From positions 17,538 to 81,537 of the forward strand of contig JAUIEH010000001.1 in NCBI GenBank assembly GCA_030428405.1: a DNA stretch of 64,000 nt. Reading direction: 5' to 3'. Positions 9,166 through 17,576 of the stretch are shown piece after piece; the stretch's first letter is position 1, and the number at the start of each line of letters is the position of its first letter. The notes below the pieces were generated by a model. The model had not been told where the DNA came from. It was given only the letters and a program-made list of their open reading frames with translations, and made no database searches. The translations under genes and the position numbers were made by a program. The DNA is from Alphaproteobacteria bacterium (GTDB taxonomy: Bacteria > Pseudomonadota > Alphaproteobacteria > Caulobacterales > Maricaulaceae).

Positions 9166-9659
9166 TGCGCAAGCCGAAGAAGATACGCCTCTGCACGCGC
9201 GTCTCGCCCGACCTGCACGCCAAGCTCGTCTCGGTCGGCAAGCGCGACGGCGTCAGCCAGGCCAATGTCGTCGAAGCGGCGCTTCACGGCTTCTTCTCTT
9301 TCGAGCGCGACGACCAGCGCGACGCCTCGATCATCCGCCGGCTCGACCGGCTGACGCGCCAGTTCTCGCGCCTCGAGCGCAACGACCTCGTGCTCTCCGA
9401 GACGGTGTCGCTGCTCACACGCTTCCTGTTCACGGTGACGCCGCAGCTGCCGCAAGACGACTTCGCTGCCGCTCAAGCAGTGGCCGAGAAGCGCTTCGAC
9501 GATTTCGTCGAGCGCCTGGCCCAGGACCTCGCAAAGGGGCGGCGCGTGCTGCAGGCCGCCTTGAACGACGTCGTCCCCGACATCGATGAGTTCGCGACGC
9601 TCGACGAGGCCGATGGCGAGCGCGCTTCGAGCAATGGCGGAGGCGGCGCCCATGTCTGA
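9165..9659 (+). CDS. Ribbon-helix-helix (CopG-like) protein
   Basis: 164 residues. The N-terminus (KIRLCTRVSPDLHAKLVSVGKRDGVSQANVVEAAL) has the strand-helix-helix form of a CopG/Arc DNA-binding domain, followed by a long helical region rich in acidic and aromatic residues. A gene of this kind sits between traG and trbB in most alphaproteobacterial trb clusters, where it may repress transfer genes or act as a relaxosome accessory. Start overlaps the traG stop (TGATG), and its end overlaps trbB. Exact role unproven. Confidence 0.8.
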   Translation: MRKPKKIRLCTRVSPDLHAKLVSVGKRDGVSQANVVEAALHGFFSFERDDQRDASIIRRLDRLTRQFSRLERNDLVLSETVSLLTRFLFTVTPQLPQDDFAAAQAVAEKRFDDFVERLAQDLAKGRRVLQAALNDVVPDIDEFATLDEADGERASSNGGGGAHV

Positions 9660-10635
9660 CCGCCGCCATCCGGTCTCCCGCGCCCGCGAGCGCGCCATGC
9701 TGCGTTCGGCCTTCGGGCCGGCGATCGCCGCCGCGCTCGACGATCCATCGGTCATCGAGGTGATGGTCAATCCCGACGGCCTCTTGTGGCTTGATCGTCA
9801 GCAAGAGGGGCGAGCGTGCACGGGCCAAGTGATCGGCGCGGCCGAGACCGAGCGCGTGATCCGTCTCGTCGCCAGTCACATCCGCGTCGAACTCTCGCGC
9901 GACGCGCCTATCGTCTCGGCCGAGTTGCCCGGAAGCGGCGAACGCTTCGAGGGCGTCCTGCCGCCGGTATCAGCGGGCCCGTGCTTTTCAATCCGCAAGT
10001 CCGCGGGCGGCGTCATCGGGCTCGACCAATACGTTACCTCCGGCGTTATGTCCGAGGCTCAAGCTGAAGCGCTGCGCTCGGCCATTCGCGAACGCGCTAA
10101 CGTGCTCGTCGCCGGCGGCACGAGCTCCGGTAAGACGACGCTGGCGAACGCGCTCCTTGCCGAGATCACGGCTTGCGAAGAACGTGTCGTAATCTTGGAG
10201 GACACGCGCGAGCTTGTGTGTGACGCGGAGGACGTGGTCGCGCTGCGCACGCGGGCCGGCGCGGTAACGCTCGCCGATCTCGTGCGCTCGACCCTGCGTT
10301 TGCGCCCCGACCGCATCATCGTCGGCGAGGTGCGCGGCGGGGAAGCCCTCGATATGCTCAAGGCCTGGAACACGGGCCATCCCGGCGGAATTGCGACGCT
10401 GCACGCCAATTCCGCGCCTGCCGCGCTCACGCGTCTCGAACAGCTCATTCAGGAGACGGTCGTTCACGTGCCGCGCGCGCTCATCGCCGAAGCGATCGAC
10501 GTGATCGTGTTCCTCGCCGGCCGCGGCGCCGCGCGCCGCGTCGACACGCTCGCGCGCGTCGAGAACCTGACGCCCGCCGGTTACGCGCTCGCCGACCTCG
10601 CCACCGCAACGGATCGCAAGGGAGAAACGTCATGA
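9652..10635 (+). CDS. trbB: TrbB, VirB11-type secretion ATPase
   Basis: 327 residues from the ATG at 9652 that overlaps the preceding stop; upstream in-frame starts lie inside the ribbon-helix-helix gene. VirB11-family landmarks are present: Walker A VAGGTSSGKTTLANAL, Asp box (ILEDTREL), Walker B region (RIIVGEVRGGEALDML) and the His box GHPGGIATLHANS. The protein is a cytoplasmic hexameric ATPase driving pilus assembly and substrate transfer. It begins the tightly overlapping trbBCDE-J-LFGI run. Confidence 0.96.
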   Translation: MSDRRHPVSRARERAMLRSAFGPAIAAALDDPSVIEVMVNPDGLLWLDRQQEGRACTGQVIGAAETERVIRLVASHIRVELSRDAPIVSAELPGSGERFEGVLPPVSAGPCFSIRKSAGGVIGLDQYVTSGVMSEAQAEALRSAIRERANVLVAGGTSSGKTTLANALLAEITACEERVVILEDTRELVCDAEDVVALRTRAGAVTLADLVRSTLRLRPDRIIVGEVRGGEALDMLKAWNTGHPGGIATLHANSAPAALTRLEQLIQETVVHVPRALIAEAIDVIVFLAGRGAARRVDTLARVENLTPAGYALADLATATDRKGETS

Positions 10636-10940
10636 TCCGCCGCTTCCAAGCACTCGCCGCTTTGGGGGCGGCGATCCTGTACTCATCAGCCGCTCACGCC
10701 GCCGGCTCCGGCATGCCGTGGGAAGGCCCGTTGCAACAGGTCCTCGATTCCATCGAAGGGCCTGTCGCGCGCATCGTCGCCGTCATCATCATCGTCATCA
10801 CCGGCCTGACGCTGGCCTTCGGTGAATCGAGCGGCGGCTTCCGCCGGCTCATTCAGATTGTTTTCGGCCTCTCGATCGCGTTTGCGGCGACGAGCTTCTT
10901 CCTGGCGTTCTTCTCGTTCGGCGGCGGGGCGACGCTGTGA
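10632..10940 (+). CDS. trbC: TrbC pilin subunit (VirB2-like)
   Basis: 102 residues. A signal peptide (RRFQALAALGAAILYSSAAHA) is followed by two hydrophobic helices separated by a short loop (VARIVAVIIIVITGLTLAFG and LIQIVFGLSIAFAATSFFLAFF), the VirB2/TrbC pilin pattern. The mature protein would be processed by the TraF-like peptidase encoded at 1556. Start ATG overlaps the trbB stop (ATGA). Confidence 0.93.
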   Translation: MIRRFQALAALGAAILYSSAAHAAGSGMPWEGPLQQVLDSIEGPVARIVAVIIIVITGLTLAFGESSGGFRRLIQIVFGLSIAFAATSFFLAFFSFGGGATL

Positions 10941-11209
10941 TGCGCGCGGACGCCTCTCCCGCGGGCTTCTCTGTGCCCCTGCATCGATCGCTGACCGATC
11001 CGATCTTGCTGGGAGGCGCGCCGCGGTCTTTCGCCATCTTCAACGGCACGCTGGCGGCCGCCCTCGGGCTCGGGCTGCAGCAATGGATCGCAGGCGGGCT
11101 CCTTTGGATCGGTGGACACGCGCTCGGCGTCTTTCTCGCCAAGCGTGACCCACACTTCCTCGAAGTGCTGATCCGCCACATCCGCCACAAGGCGTGGGCG
11201 TCATGTTGA
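10940..11209 (+). CDS. trbD: TrbD, VirB3-like inner-membrane protein
   Basis: 89 residues from the ATG at 10940 overlapping the trbC stop; a GTG three bases upstream is an alternative. The sequence VPLHRSLTDPILLGGAPRSFAIFNGTL is the conserved VirB3/TrbD N-terminus, followed by one or two membrane helices and a basic end. It partners the TrbE ATPase at the base of the secretion channel, and its stop overlaps the trbE start. Confidence 0.93.
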   Translation: MRADASPAGFSVPLHRSLTDPILLGGAPRSFAIFNGTLAAALGLGLQQWIAGGLLWIGGHALGVFLAKRDPHFLEVLIRHIRHKAWASC

Positions 11210-13641
11210 ACCTGGCCGAATATCGTGCGCGAGCGAGCCTGCTCGCCGACTATCTCCCCTGGGCGTGTCTCGTCGCGCCCGGCGTCGTCCTCAACAAAGA
11301 CGGCTCGTTTCAGCGCACGGCGCGCTATCGCGGGCCCGACCTCGACAGCGCCACCGCTCACGAGCTCGTCGCTTTTTCGGCGCGCGTGAACAATGCTCTC
11401 AAGCGCTTCGGCTCGGGCTGGGCGCTCTACTTCGAGGCCGACCGCAGCGCTTGCGTCGACTATCCGCGCTCGGATTGGCGCGACGGCGCGGCCTGGCTGA
11501 TCGACGAAGAGCGCCGAGCCGAATTCGAGCAGGCCGGTTCCCATTTCGAGAGCCGCTATTTTCTCACGATCGCATTTCTGCCGCCGGTCCAGCAGGTCGG
11601 GCGCGCTGAACAGCTTTTCATTGACCAGCCCGATGAGGACAAGGGCTCGAGCTATGCCGAGCGCCTCGACGCCTTTGTCGTCGAGACCGACCGCGCGCTC
11701 GATCTCCTCGCCCAGATGATGCCAGAGGCGGCCTGGCTGAGCGACGAGGAGACGCTCACTTATCTGCACGGGACCATCTCGCCCAAGCGCCACCGCGTGG
11801 CGGCGCCGGCGACGCCCGCCCATCTCGACGCCGTCCTGCCGGACGCGCCGCTCGCCGGCGGCCTCGCGCCGCGGCTCGGCGATCATCACCTGCGCACGCT
11901 CTCGGTGCGCGGCTTTCCGAACGCCACCGAGCCGGGGTTCCTCGACGAGCTCAACCGGCTCGGGCTCGCCTATCGCTGGGTGACGCGGTTTCTGCCGCTC
12001 GACAAGGCTGACGCGACGAAAACGCTCACGGGCTACCGCCGGCGCTGGTTCGCCAAGCGCAAGTCGATCGTGGCCATCCTCAAGGAGGTGATGACCAATG
12101 AGGCCTCCGTACTCGTGGACACCGACGCCGACAACAAGGCGAACGATGCGGACGCAGCGCTCCAGGAACTCGGCGCCGACGACGTAGCCTTCGGATATCT
12201 GACGACGGCCGTCACGGTCATGGACGCGGATGCCAGCGCGGCTGAGGAGAAGCTCCGCGCCGTCGAGCGCATCGTCAATGGTCGCGGTTTCGTCACCATC
12301 CGCGAGAGCGTGAACGCGGTCGAGGCCTGGCTCGGCTCGCTGCCCGGCCACGCTTACGCCAATGTGCGCCAGCCCATCGTGCACACGCTCAATCTCGCGC
12401 ACATGACGCCGCTGTCGGCCGTGTGGGCGGGGCCCGAGCGCAGCGAGCATCTCGACGGCCCGCCGCTGGTGACGGCGACGACGGACGGGGAAACCCCGTT
12501 CCGCCTCGTCACCCATCATGGCGATGTCGGGCATACGCTCGTCGTCGGCCCCACCGGCGCGGGCAAGTCCGTGCTCCTCTCCCTCCTGGCGCTGCAGTTC
12601 CGCCGCTACCGCGACGCGCAGGTGTTCATTTTCGACAAGGGCGGCTCGGCGCGCGCCGCAACGGCTGCGCTCGTCGGCGAGCACTATGACCTCGGCGGCG
12701 AGGAGGGGATCGGATTCCAGCCGCTCGCCGGCGTCGACCGCGAGGCGGAAGCCGCTTGGGCGCTCGACTGGCTCGCTGGGCTGCTCGCCAATGAGGGCGC
12801 CGAGGTGACGCCCGAGGCCAAAGACGCACTGTGGGCGGCGCTGCAAAGCCTCGCCTCTGCGCCGGTGCGCGAGCGCACGTTGACTGGGCTCTCGCTGTTG
12901 TTGTCCGACCAGGCGCTCGTGCGCGCGCTCCGGCCCTTTACGCTCGAGGGCCCGAATGGCGGCCTGCTCGATGCGGAAGAAGAGCATCTCGGCGGCGCGG
13001 ACTTCCAGTGCTTCGAGATGGAGGAACTAATGCATGCGCGCGCGCGCGTCGCGCCGGTGCTCACCTATCTCTTCCACCGCCTGGAAGCGCGCTTCGACGG
13101 CCGGCCGTCGCTGCTCGTGCTCGACGAGGCCTGGGTCTTTCTCGACGAACCGCTGTTCGCGGAGCGCATCCGCGAATGGCTTAAGGTGCTGCGCAAGAAG
13201 AACGTCGCGGTCGTCTTCGCCACCCAGTCGCTCGCGGACGTATCTCTCAGCACCATCGCGCCCGCCGTCATCGAAAGCTGCCCGTCGCGCATCTTCCTGC
13301 CCAACGAGCGCGCGCTCGAGCCGCAGCAGGCCGAGGCTTACGCGCGCTTCGGGCTCAACGATCGCCAGATCGAGATCATCGCGCAGGCGATTCCCAAGAG
13401 GGACTATTACTACCAGTCGCGGCGTGGAAACCGCCTGTTCGACTTGGCGCTTGGGCCGGTGGCGCTGGCCCTTTGCGCATCGGCGAGCCCTGACGACCAA
13501 AAGCAGATTGCGCGGCTTCTGTGCGAGGTGGGGCGCGAACGCTTCGCCGCCGCCTTCCTGCGCGAGCGCGGCCTCGGCTGGGCCGCCGATCTCATCGTTG
13601 AATTCGACACAAGGGAGGCCCTGCCATGCGCAGCAGAATGA
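11203..13641 (+). CDS. trbE: TrbE, VirB4-type secretion ATPase
   Basis: 812 residues from the ATG at 11203 (MLNLAEYRARASLLADYLPW, the usual TrbE beginning); it overlaps the trbD stop. Walker A is VVGPTGAGKSVLLSLL, Walker B SLLVLDEAWVFLDEPLF, with downstream VVFATQSLADVS, all typical of VirB4. The protein powers pilus biogenesis from the cytoplasmic face of the inner membrane. Its length is normal for TrbE. A large antisense open frame lies across it but is a codon-bias shadow. Confidence 0.97.
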   Translation: MLNLAEYRARASLLADYLPWACLVAPGVVLNKDGSFQRTARYRGPDLDSATAHELVAFSARVNNALKRFGSGWALYFEADRSACVDYPRSDWRDGAAWLIDEERRAEFEQAGSHFESRYFLTIAFLPPVQQVGRAEQLFIDQPDEDKGSSYAERLDAFVVETDRALDLLAQMMPEAAWLSDEETLTYLHGTISPKRHRVAAPATPAHLDAVLPDAPLAGGLAPRLGDHHLRTLSVRGFPNATEPGFLDELNRLGLAYRWVTRFLPLDKADATKTLTGYRRRWFAKRKSIVAILKEVMTNEASVLVDTDADNKANDADAALQELGADDVAFGYLTTAVTVMDADASAAEEKLRAVERIVNGRGFVTIRESVNAVEAWLGSLPGHAYANVRQPIVHTLNLAHMTPLSAVWAGPERSEHLDGPPLVTATTDGETPFRLVTHHGDVGHTLVVGPTGAGKSVLLSLLALQFRRYRDAQVFIFDKGGSARAATAALVGEHYDLGGEEGIGFQPLAGVDREAEAAWALDWLAGLLANEGAEVTPEAKDALWAALQSLASAPVRERTLTGLSLLLSDQALVRALRPFTLEGPNGGLLDAEEEHLGGADFQCFEMEELMHARARVAPVLTYLFHRLEARFDGRPSLLVLDEAWVFLDEPLFAERIREWLKVLRKKNVAVVFATQSLADVSLSTIAPAVIESCPSRIFLPNERALEPQQAEAYARFGLNDRQIEIIAQAIPKRDYYYQSRRGNRLFDLALGPVALALCASASPDDQKQIARLLCEVGRERFAAAFLRERGLGWAADLIVEFDTREALPCAAE

Positions 13642-14357
13642 GAAGGCTGTTGCTCGGGGGCGTCGCCGCAGCGTGCCTGTGTGCGAGCACGGCGGGGGCG
13701 CAGCTCTTTGGTCCGGGGCGGATCGTCTACGACCCCGCCAACCACGCCCAGAACATCCTCACCGCCGCGCGAGCGCTGCAGGAGATCCGCCAGCAGCTCG
13801 AGCAGCTGCAGAACGAAGCGCGGATGCTCGTCCACCAAGCACAAAATCTGGAAAGCCTCGGCGTCTCGACCGCGCCTGAGCTGCAGGCGGCGATTACACG
13901 TGTTCGCGCGCTGCTCGACCGCGCCGAGGGCATCGCCTTCGAGATCGCGGCGACCGAGGAGGCCTGGGCACGAGACTTCCCGGAAAGCTACGCCGCGCTC
14001 GACAATGTCGAGATGATCGCGACGGCGCGCGCGCAGTGGACGCACGCCCGCCACGCGCTCGGCGCTTCGCTCATGACCCAGGCCGAGATCGTCGCCCTGG
14101 GTGAGGAGGACGCCGCGACCCTGCAGCGCCTTCTGTCGGAGAGCCAGGGCGCAGCCGGCAATCTCGACGCCACGCAGGCCGGCAACGAGCTCCTCGGCCT
14201 TTCCGTCTCGCAGAGCCTGCGCACGCAGCAGCTGTTGGCCGTCCAAGCCCGCGCCGAAGCGCTCGCTCGCGCGCGCGAGCTCGAGGAGGCCGAAGCAGCG
14301 CGCGTTCGCCGCGAGCGCTTCCTCGGCGACGGCGAAGCCTATGAGGAGGGCTTCTGA
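13626..14357 (+). CDS. trbJ: TrbJ, VirB5-like periplasmic protein
   Basis: 243 residues with a signal peptide (RRLLLGGVAAACLCASTAGA). The body is predicted coiled-coil (LQEIRQQLEQLQNEARMLVHQAQNLESLG), as expected for TrbJ/VirB5, the minor pilus-tip or entry-exclusion associated component. It overlaps the end of trbE by 16 bases. The small lipoprotein gene trbK that often follows trbJ is not seen; a duplicated sequence occupies that place. Confidence 0.92.
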   Translation: MRSRMRRLLLGGVAAACLCASTAGAQLFGPGRIVYDPANHAQNILTAARALQEIRQQLEQLQNEARMLVHQAQNLESLGVSTAPELQAAITRVRALLDRAEGIAFEIAATEEAWARDFPESYAALDNVEMIATARAQWTHARHALGASLMTQAEIVALGEEDAATLQRLLSESQGAAGNLDATQAGNELLGLSVSQSLRTQQLLAVQARAEALARARELEEAEAARVRRERFLGDGEAYEEGF

Positions 14358-14407
14358 CATGCGCCCCGTAACTCCAAACCGAGCGCAGCGAGGCAAGCGC
14401 TACCGGC

Positions 14408-14557
14408 CGTCGCGCCTGATGGCGCGCCCCCCCGGAGCTGATCGGCCACAAGCCGATTCAGCGCGAGCGAAATGGACAATCAAGCGCGACTGCGCGTCGC
14501 GCCTGATGGCGCGCCCGCGCGGAGCGCCTCGGCCGCAGGCCGATTGGGCGCGAGCGA
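14408..14557. repeat. Two 63-bp direct repeats between trbJ and trbL
   Basis: Unit 1 spans 14408-14470 and unit 2 spans 14495-14557, each starting CGTCGCGCCTGATGGCGCG and ending GCGCGAGCGA. By my count they agree at 54 of 63 positions. Each contains a small inverted repeat (ATCGGC...GCCGAT in unit 1; TCGGCC-GCA-GGCCGA in unit 2), so the hairpin is kept although the bases differ. They fill the trbJ-trbL gap where trbK is usually found. They could be REP-like elements or mRNA-processing or attenuation hairpins. Confidence 0.7.
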
Positions 14558-14567
14558 GATAATCCCC

Positions 14568-15899
14568 ATGAACGATCTCGGCGTCATCGATCAGTTCACG
14601 GATACGTTTTCGACGTACATCGATAGCGGATTCGGACTGCTCGCCGGCGAGGTGGCGTTCCTCACCTCGATCCTGATCGGGATCGACGTAGCCATCGCCG
14701 GTATTATGTGGGCGCTCAATGGCGAGCAGAATGTGCTCGGCGCGTTCATCAAGAAGGTGCTCTTCATCGGCTTTTTCGCCTTCATCCTGAACAATTTCGC
14801 CTTTCTCGCCGACATCATCTTCTCGTCCTTCGCGGGGCTCGGGCTCCAGGCGACGGGCGCGACACTCACGCCCGGCGACCTGATGCATCCCGGCTTCGTC
14901 GCCTCGACCGGATTTTCGGCCGCGCATCCGCTCCTCGACGAGGCCGGCGGGCTTATGGGCCCGATCGCCTTCTTCGAGAACTTCGTGACGATCTTCGTCC
15001 TCCTGCTCGCCTGGCTCGTGGTGCTCGCCGCCTTCTTCATCCTCTCGGTGCAGCTCTTCATCACCATCATCGAGTTCAAGCTGACGACGCTCGCGGGCTT
15101 CGTGCTCGTGCCCTTTGCGCTGTGGAACAAGAGCGCCTTCCTCGCCGAGCGCGTGCTCGGAAACGTCATCGCCAGCGGCATCAAGCTCATGGTTCTCGCC
15201 GTCATCGTTGGCATCGGCTCTACGATTTTCGGCTCGATGACGGCCGCCTTCACGCCAGGCGCGGTGACGCTCGAACAAGCCGCGAGCGTCATCCTCGCAT
15301 CGCTCGCATTGTTGGGCCTAGGTGTATTTGGCCCCGGCATCGCCAACGGCCTTGTCTCCGGTGCGCCCCAGCTCGGCGCCGGCGCCGCTGTCGGCACGCT
15401 CGCGGGCGCAGGCGCCGCCGGATACCTCGCGGGAAGCGCCGCTGTCGGTGCGGGACGCGCCGCCGCCTCGGCCGGAACAGGCGCGGTGCGCGCCGGCGCG
15501 TCAATGTCCGGGATGGCAACGGCCGGATTTCGACTCGGCCGCGCGTCCTCCGGACACAGCGGCATGCGCGGCGCGGCGGCGGGCGCCGCCGGCGCCGGAC
15601 GCGCATCGGCCAGCGCGCTTGGCGCGCGCATGCGTTCCGCCGGCGGTCGTGCGCTTGGACAGCCTCGCCAAGCCTACGAAGCCGGCGGCCGCGCCGCCGT
15701 CGCAGCCACGGGCGGGCGCATCGCCAGCGGGAGCTCCGCCGACATGGCCGCGCCGTCCTCCGACGGCGCGCCGGTCTGGGCGCAGCGGCTGCGCGCCGAG
15801 CAGGGCCTGCGCGACGCCGGGATGATGACCGCGCACGCCGTGCGCGACGGCGACCGGCCCGGCTCATCGGAAGGACCCGACGTGAAGGAGAACGAGTGA
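14568..15899 (+). CDS. trbL: TrbL, VirB6-like polytopic channel protein
   Basis: 443 residues from the ATG at 14568 (MNDLGVIDQFTDTFSTYIDSG, the typical TrbL start). An upstream in-frame extension would run through the duplicated repeats and is rejected. At least five hydrophobic helices fall between residues about 20 and 270. The C-terminal 150 residues are low-complexity Gly/Ala/Ser with Arg (GAGAAGYLAGSAAVGAGRAAAS), normal for TrbL. It forms part of the inner-membrane channel. Stop overlaps trbF. Confidence 0.94.
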   Translation: MNDLGVIDQFTDTFSTYIDSGFGLLAGEVAFLTSILIGIDVAIAGIMWALNGEQNVLGAFIKKVLFIGFFAFILNNFAFLADIIFSSFAGLGLQATGATLTPGDLMHPGFVASTGFSAAHPLLDEAGGLMGPIAFFENFVTIFVLLLAWLVVLAAFFILSVQLFITIIEFKLTTLAGFVLVPFALWNKSAFLAERVLGNVIASGIKLMVLAVIVGIGSTIFGSMTAAFTPGAVTLEQAASVILASLALLGLGVFGPGIANGLVSGAPQLGAGAAVGTLAGAGAAGYLAGSAAVGAGRAAASAGTGAVRAGASMSGMATAGFRLGRASSGHSGMRGAAAGAAGAGRASASALGARMRSAGGRALGQPRQAYEAGGRAAVAATGGRIASGSSADMAAPSSDGAPVWAQRLRAEQGLRDAGMMTAHAVRDGDRPGSSEGPDVKENE

Positions 15900-16594
15900 T
15901 GGTCTGGAGACGCGCAGGCGAAACCTATGGCGCGACGCCCGAGCCGGCGACGCCCTATCAGCGCGCCGCCCAAATCTGGGACGACCGCATGGGTTCGGCC
16001 CGCGTGCAGGCGCGCAACTGGCGGCTGATGGCGTTCGGGAGCTTCGTGCTGGCCGCAGGCCTCTGCGCGGCGCTCGTCTGGATGAGCGCCCAGTCGCGCG
16101 TCGCCCCTTACGTCATCGAGGTCGACGCCCTCGGCGAGGTCCGCGCCGTCGGACCGGCCGAGGAGCACTACGTTCCGACCGACGCCCAGATCGCCCATCA
16201 ACTCGCAACCTTCATCCGCAATGTGCGCGGCGTCTCGATCGATCCCGTCGTCGTGCGCCTCAACTGGCTGGCGGCCTACGATTATGTGACGAGCGAGGCC
16301 GCCCAAACGCTCAATGAATACGCCTCCGAGCACGATCCCTTCGCCGAGATCGGCCAGCGCTCGGTCTCCGTCGACGTGACCAGCGTCGTGCGCGCCGGTC
16401 CCGACAGCTTCACGGTGCGCTGGACCGAGCGCGCCTTCCGCCAGGGCTCGCTCGAATCGACGACGCGCTACACCGCCGTCCTCTCCATCGTCATTACGCC
16501 CCCGCGCGATGCGGAGACGCTGAGGAAGAATCCGCTGGGCGTCTACGTGCACGGATTGAACTGGTCGCAAGACCTCGTCCCGGAGGAATCCTGA
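15899..16594 (+). CDS. trbF: TrbF, VirB8-like inner-membrane assembly factor
   Basis: 231 residues from the ATG at 15899, overlapping the trbL stop. The N-terminus (RRAGETYGATPEPATPYQRAAQIWDDRMG) precedes one membrane helix (LMAFGSFVLAAGLCAALVW), followed by the periplasmic VirB8 domain with APYVIEVDALGEVRAVGP and a C-terminal NPLGVYVHGLNWSQDL. VirB8 proteins nucleate assembly of the secretion core in the inner membrane. Confidence 0.95.
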   Translation: MVWRRAGETYGATPEPATPYQRAAQIWDDRMGSARVQARNWRLMAFGSFVLAAGLCAALVWMSAQSRVAPYVIEVDALGEVRAVGPAEEHYVPTDAQIAHQLATFIRNVRGVSIDPVVVRLNWLAAYDYVTSEAAQTLNEYASEHDPFAEIGQRSVSVDVTSVVRAGPDSFTVRWTERAFRQGSLESTTRYTAVLSIVITPPRDAETLRKNPLGVYVHGLNWSQDLVPEES

Positions 16595-16595
16595 C

Positions 16596-17576
16596 ATGCG
16601 TTCACTTTCTCTCGGCGTTCTCGCCTTCGCCTTGGCCGGATGCGCCACGCCCACTCTCAGCGCCATCGATTTCGACACGCTCGATTTCGAGGAGGCCTAT
16701 CTCACCGAGGACGAGCCGCTCCCGGTCGAGCTCGTCACAATCGCCGAGCCCTGGCCGCTGCCCGGTCAGCTCATGCCCATCGAGGAAGAGCTCGAAGGCC
16801 GGCCCGAGCCGCGCACGGCCGCCGGGCGCATAGATCTCGCCAACGAGACGGCGCGCATGCAGCCCTCGCTCGAGGGCTATCTCAACGCGGTCCAAATCTA
16901 TCCTTACACGCCGGGCGCGCTCTATCAGCTCTATGGCGCGCCCGAGCAGGTCACCGACGTAGCACTTCAGCCGGGCGAGGAGCTGATATCCGTCTCGGCA
17001 GGCGACACCGTGCGCTGGATCGTCGGTGACACCATCTCCGGGCATCCCGACGGCGATCAGGCCCACATCCTCGTCAAGCCGGTCCAATCGGGCCTGCGGA
17101 CCAATCTCGTCATCACCACGAACCGGCGCGCCTATCACCTCGAAATGACGAGCTATCGCGAGACCTACATGGCCTCGATCTCCTGGCGCTATCCTCAGGA
17201 CGAGCTGCGCCGGCGCGCCGCCGGCAATGTCCGCGCCCTGCGGGCCCGCGACGGCGTCGCCGCGCGCGAGGTCGCGCTCGAGCAGCTGCGCTTCCGTTAC
17301 GTCATCTCTGGCGACGATCCCGCCTGGCGGCCGCTGCGCGCCTTCGACGACGGCCACAAGGTCTACATCCAGTTCCCCGCGCGCATCGATCAGGGCGAGG
17401 CGCCGCCGCTCTTCGTGCTCGGGCCCGACGGCGAGGCCGAACTCGTGAACTACCGCGTTCGCGGCCGCTTCTACGTCGTCGACCGGCTCTTCGCCGCCGC
17501 CGAGCTACGGCTTGGAACGGAGCCGCAGCAAATCGTGCGCATCCAGCGCGCCGACATCGGCGGGCGCCGATCATGA
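16596..17576 (+). CDS. trbG: TrbG, VirB9-like outer-membrane core subunit
   Basis: 326 residues with a lipoprotein-like leader ending LAFALAGC. The C-terminal half holds VirB9/TrbG signatures: VSAGDTVRWIVGDTISG, HILVKPVQSGLRTNLVITTNRRAYHLEM and FDDGHKVYIQFP. It would assemble with TrbI in the outer-membrane core complex. Only one base separates it from the trbF stop. Confidence 0.95.
   Translation: MRSLSLGVLAFALAGCATPTLSAIDFDTLDFEEAYLTEDEPLPVELVTIAEPWPLPGQLMPIEEELEGRPEPRTAAGRIDLANETARMQPSLEGYLNAVQIYPYTPGALYQLYGAPEQVTDVALQPGEELISVSAGDTVRWIVGDTISGHPDGDQAHILVKPVQSGLRTNLVITTNRRAYHLEMTSYRETYMASISWRYPQDELRRRAAGNVRALRARDGVAAREVALEQLRFRYVISGDDPAWRPLRAFDDGHKVYIQFPARIDQGEAPPLFVLGPDGEAELVNYRVRGRFYVVDRLFAAAELRLGTEPQQIVRIQRADIGGRRS

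Noticed and set aside
10849..12987. Long open frame (712 codons) antisense to trbC-trbE
   Set aside because: It is the mirror of strongly biased codon use in trbE; no family signature and incompatible with the overlapping trb operon.
14472..14567. Upstream extension of trbL through the 63-bp repeats
   Set aside because: The open frame continues, but TrbL proteins begin at the MND start at 14568 and the extension is only translated repeat.
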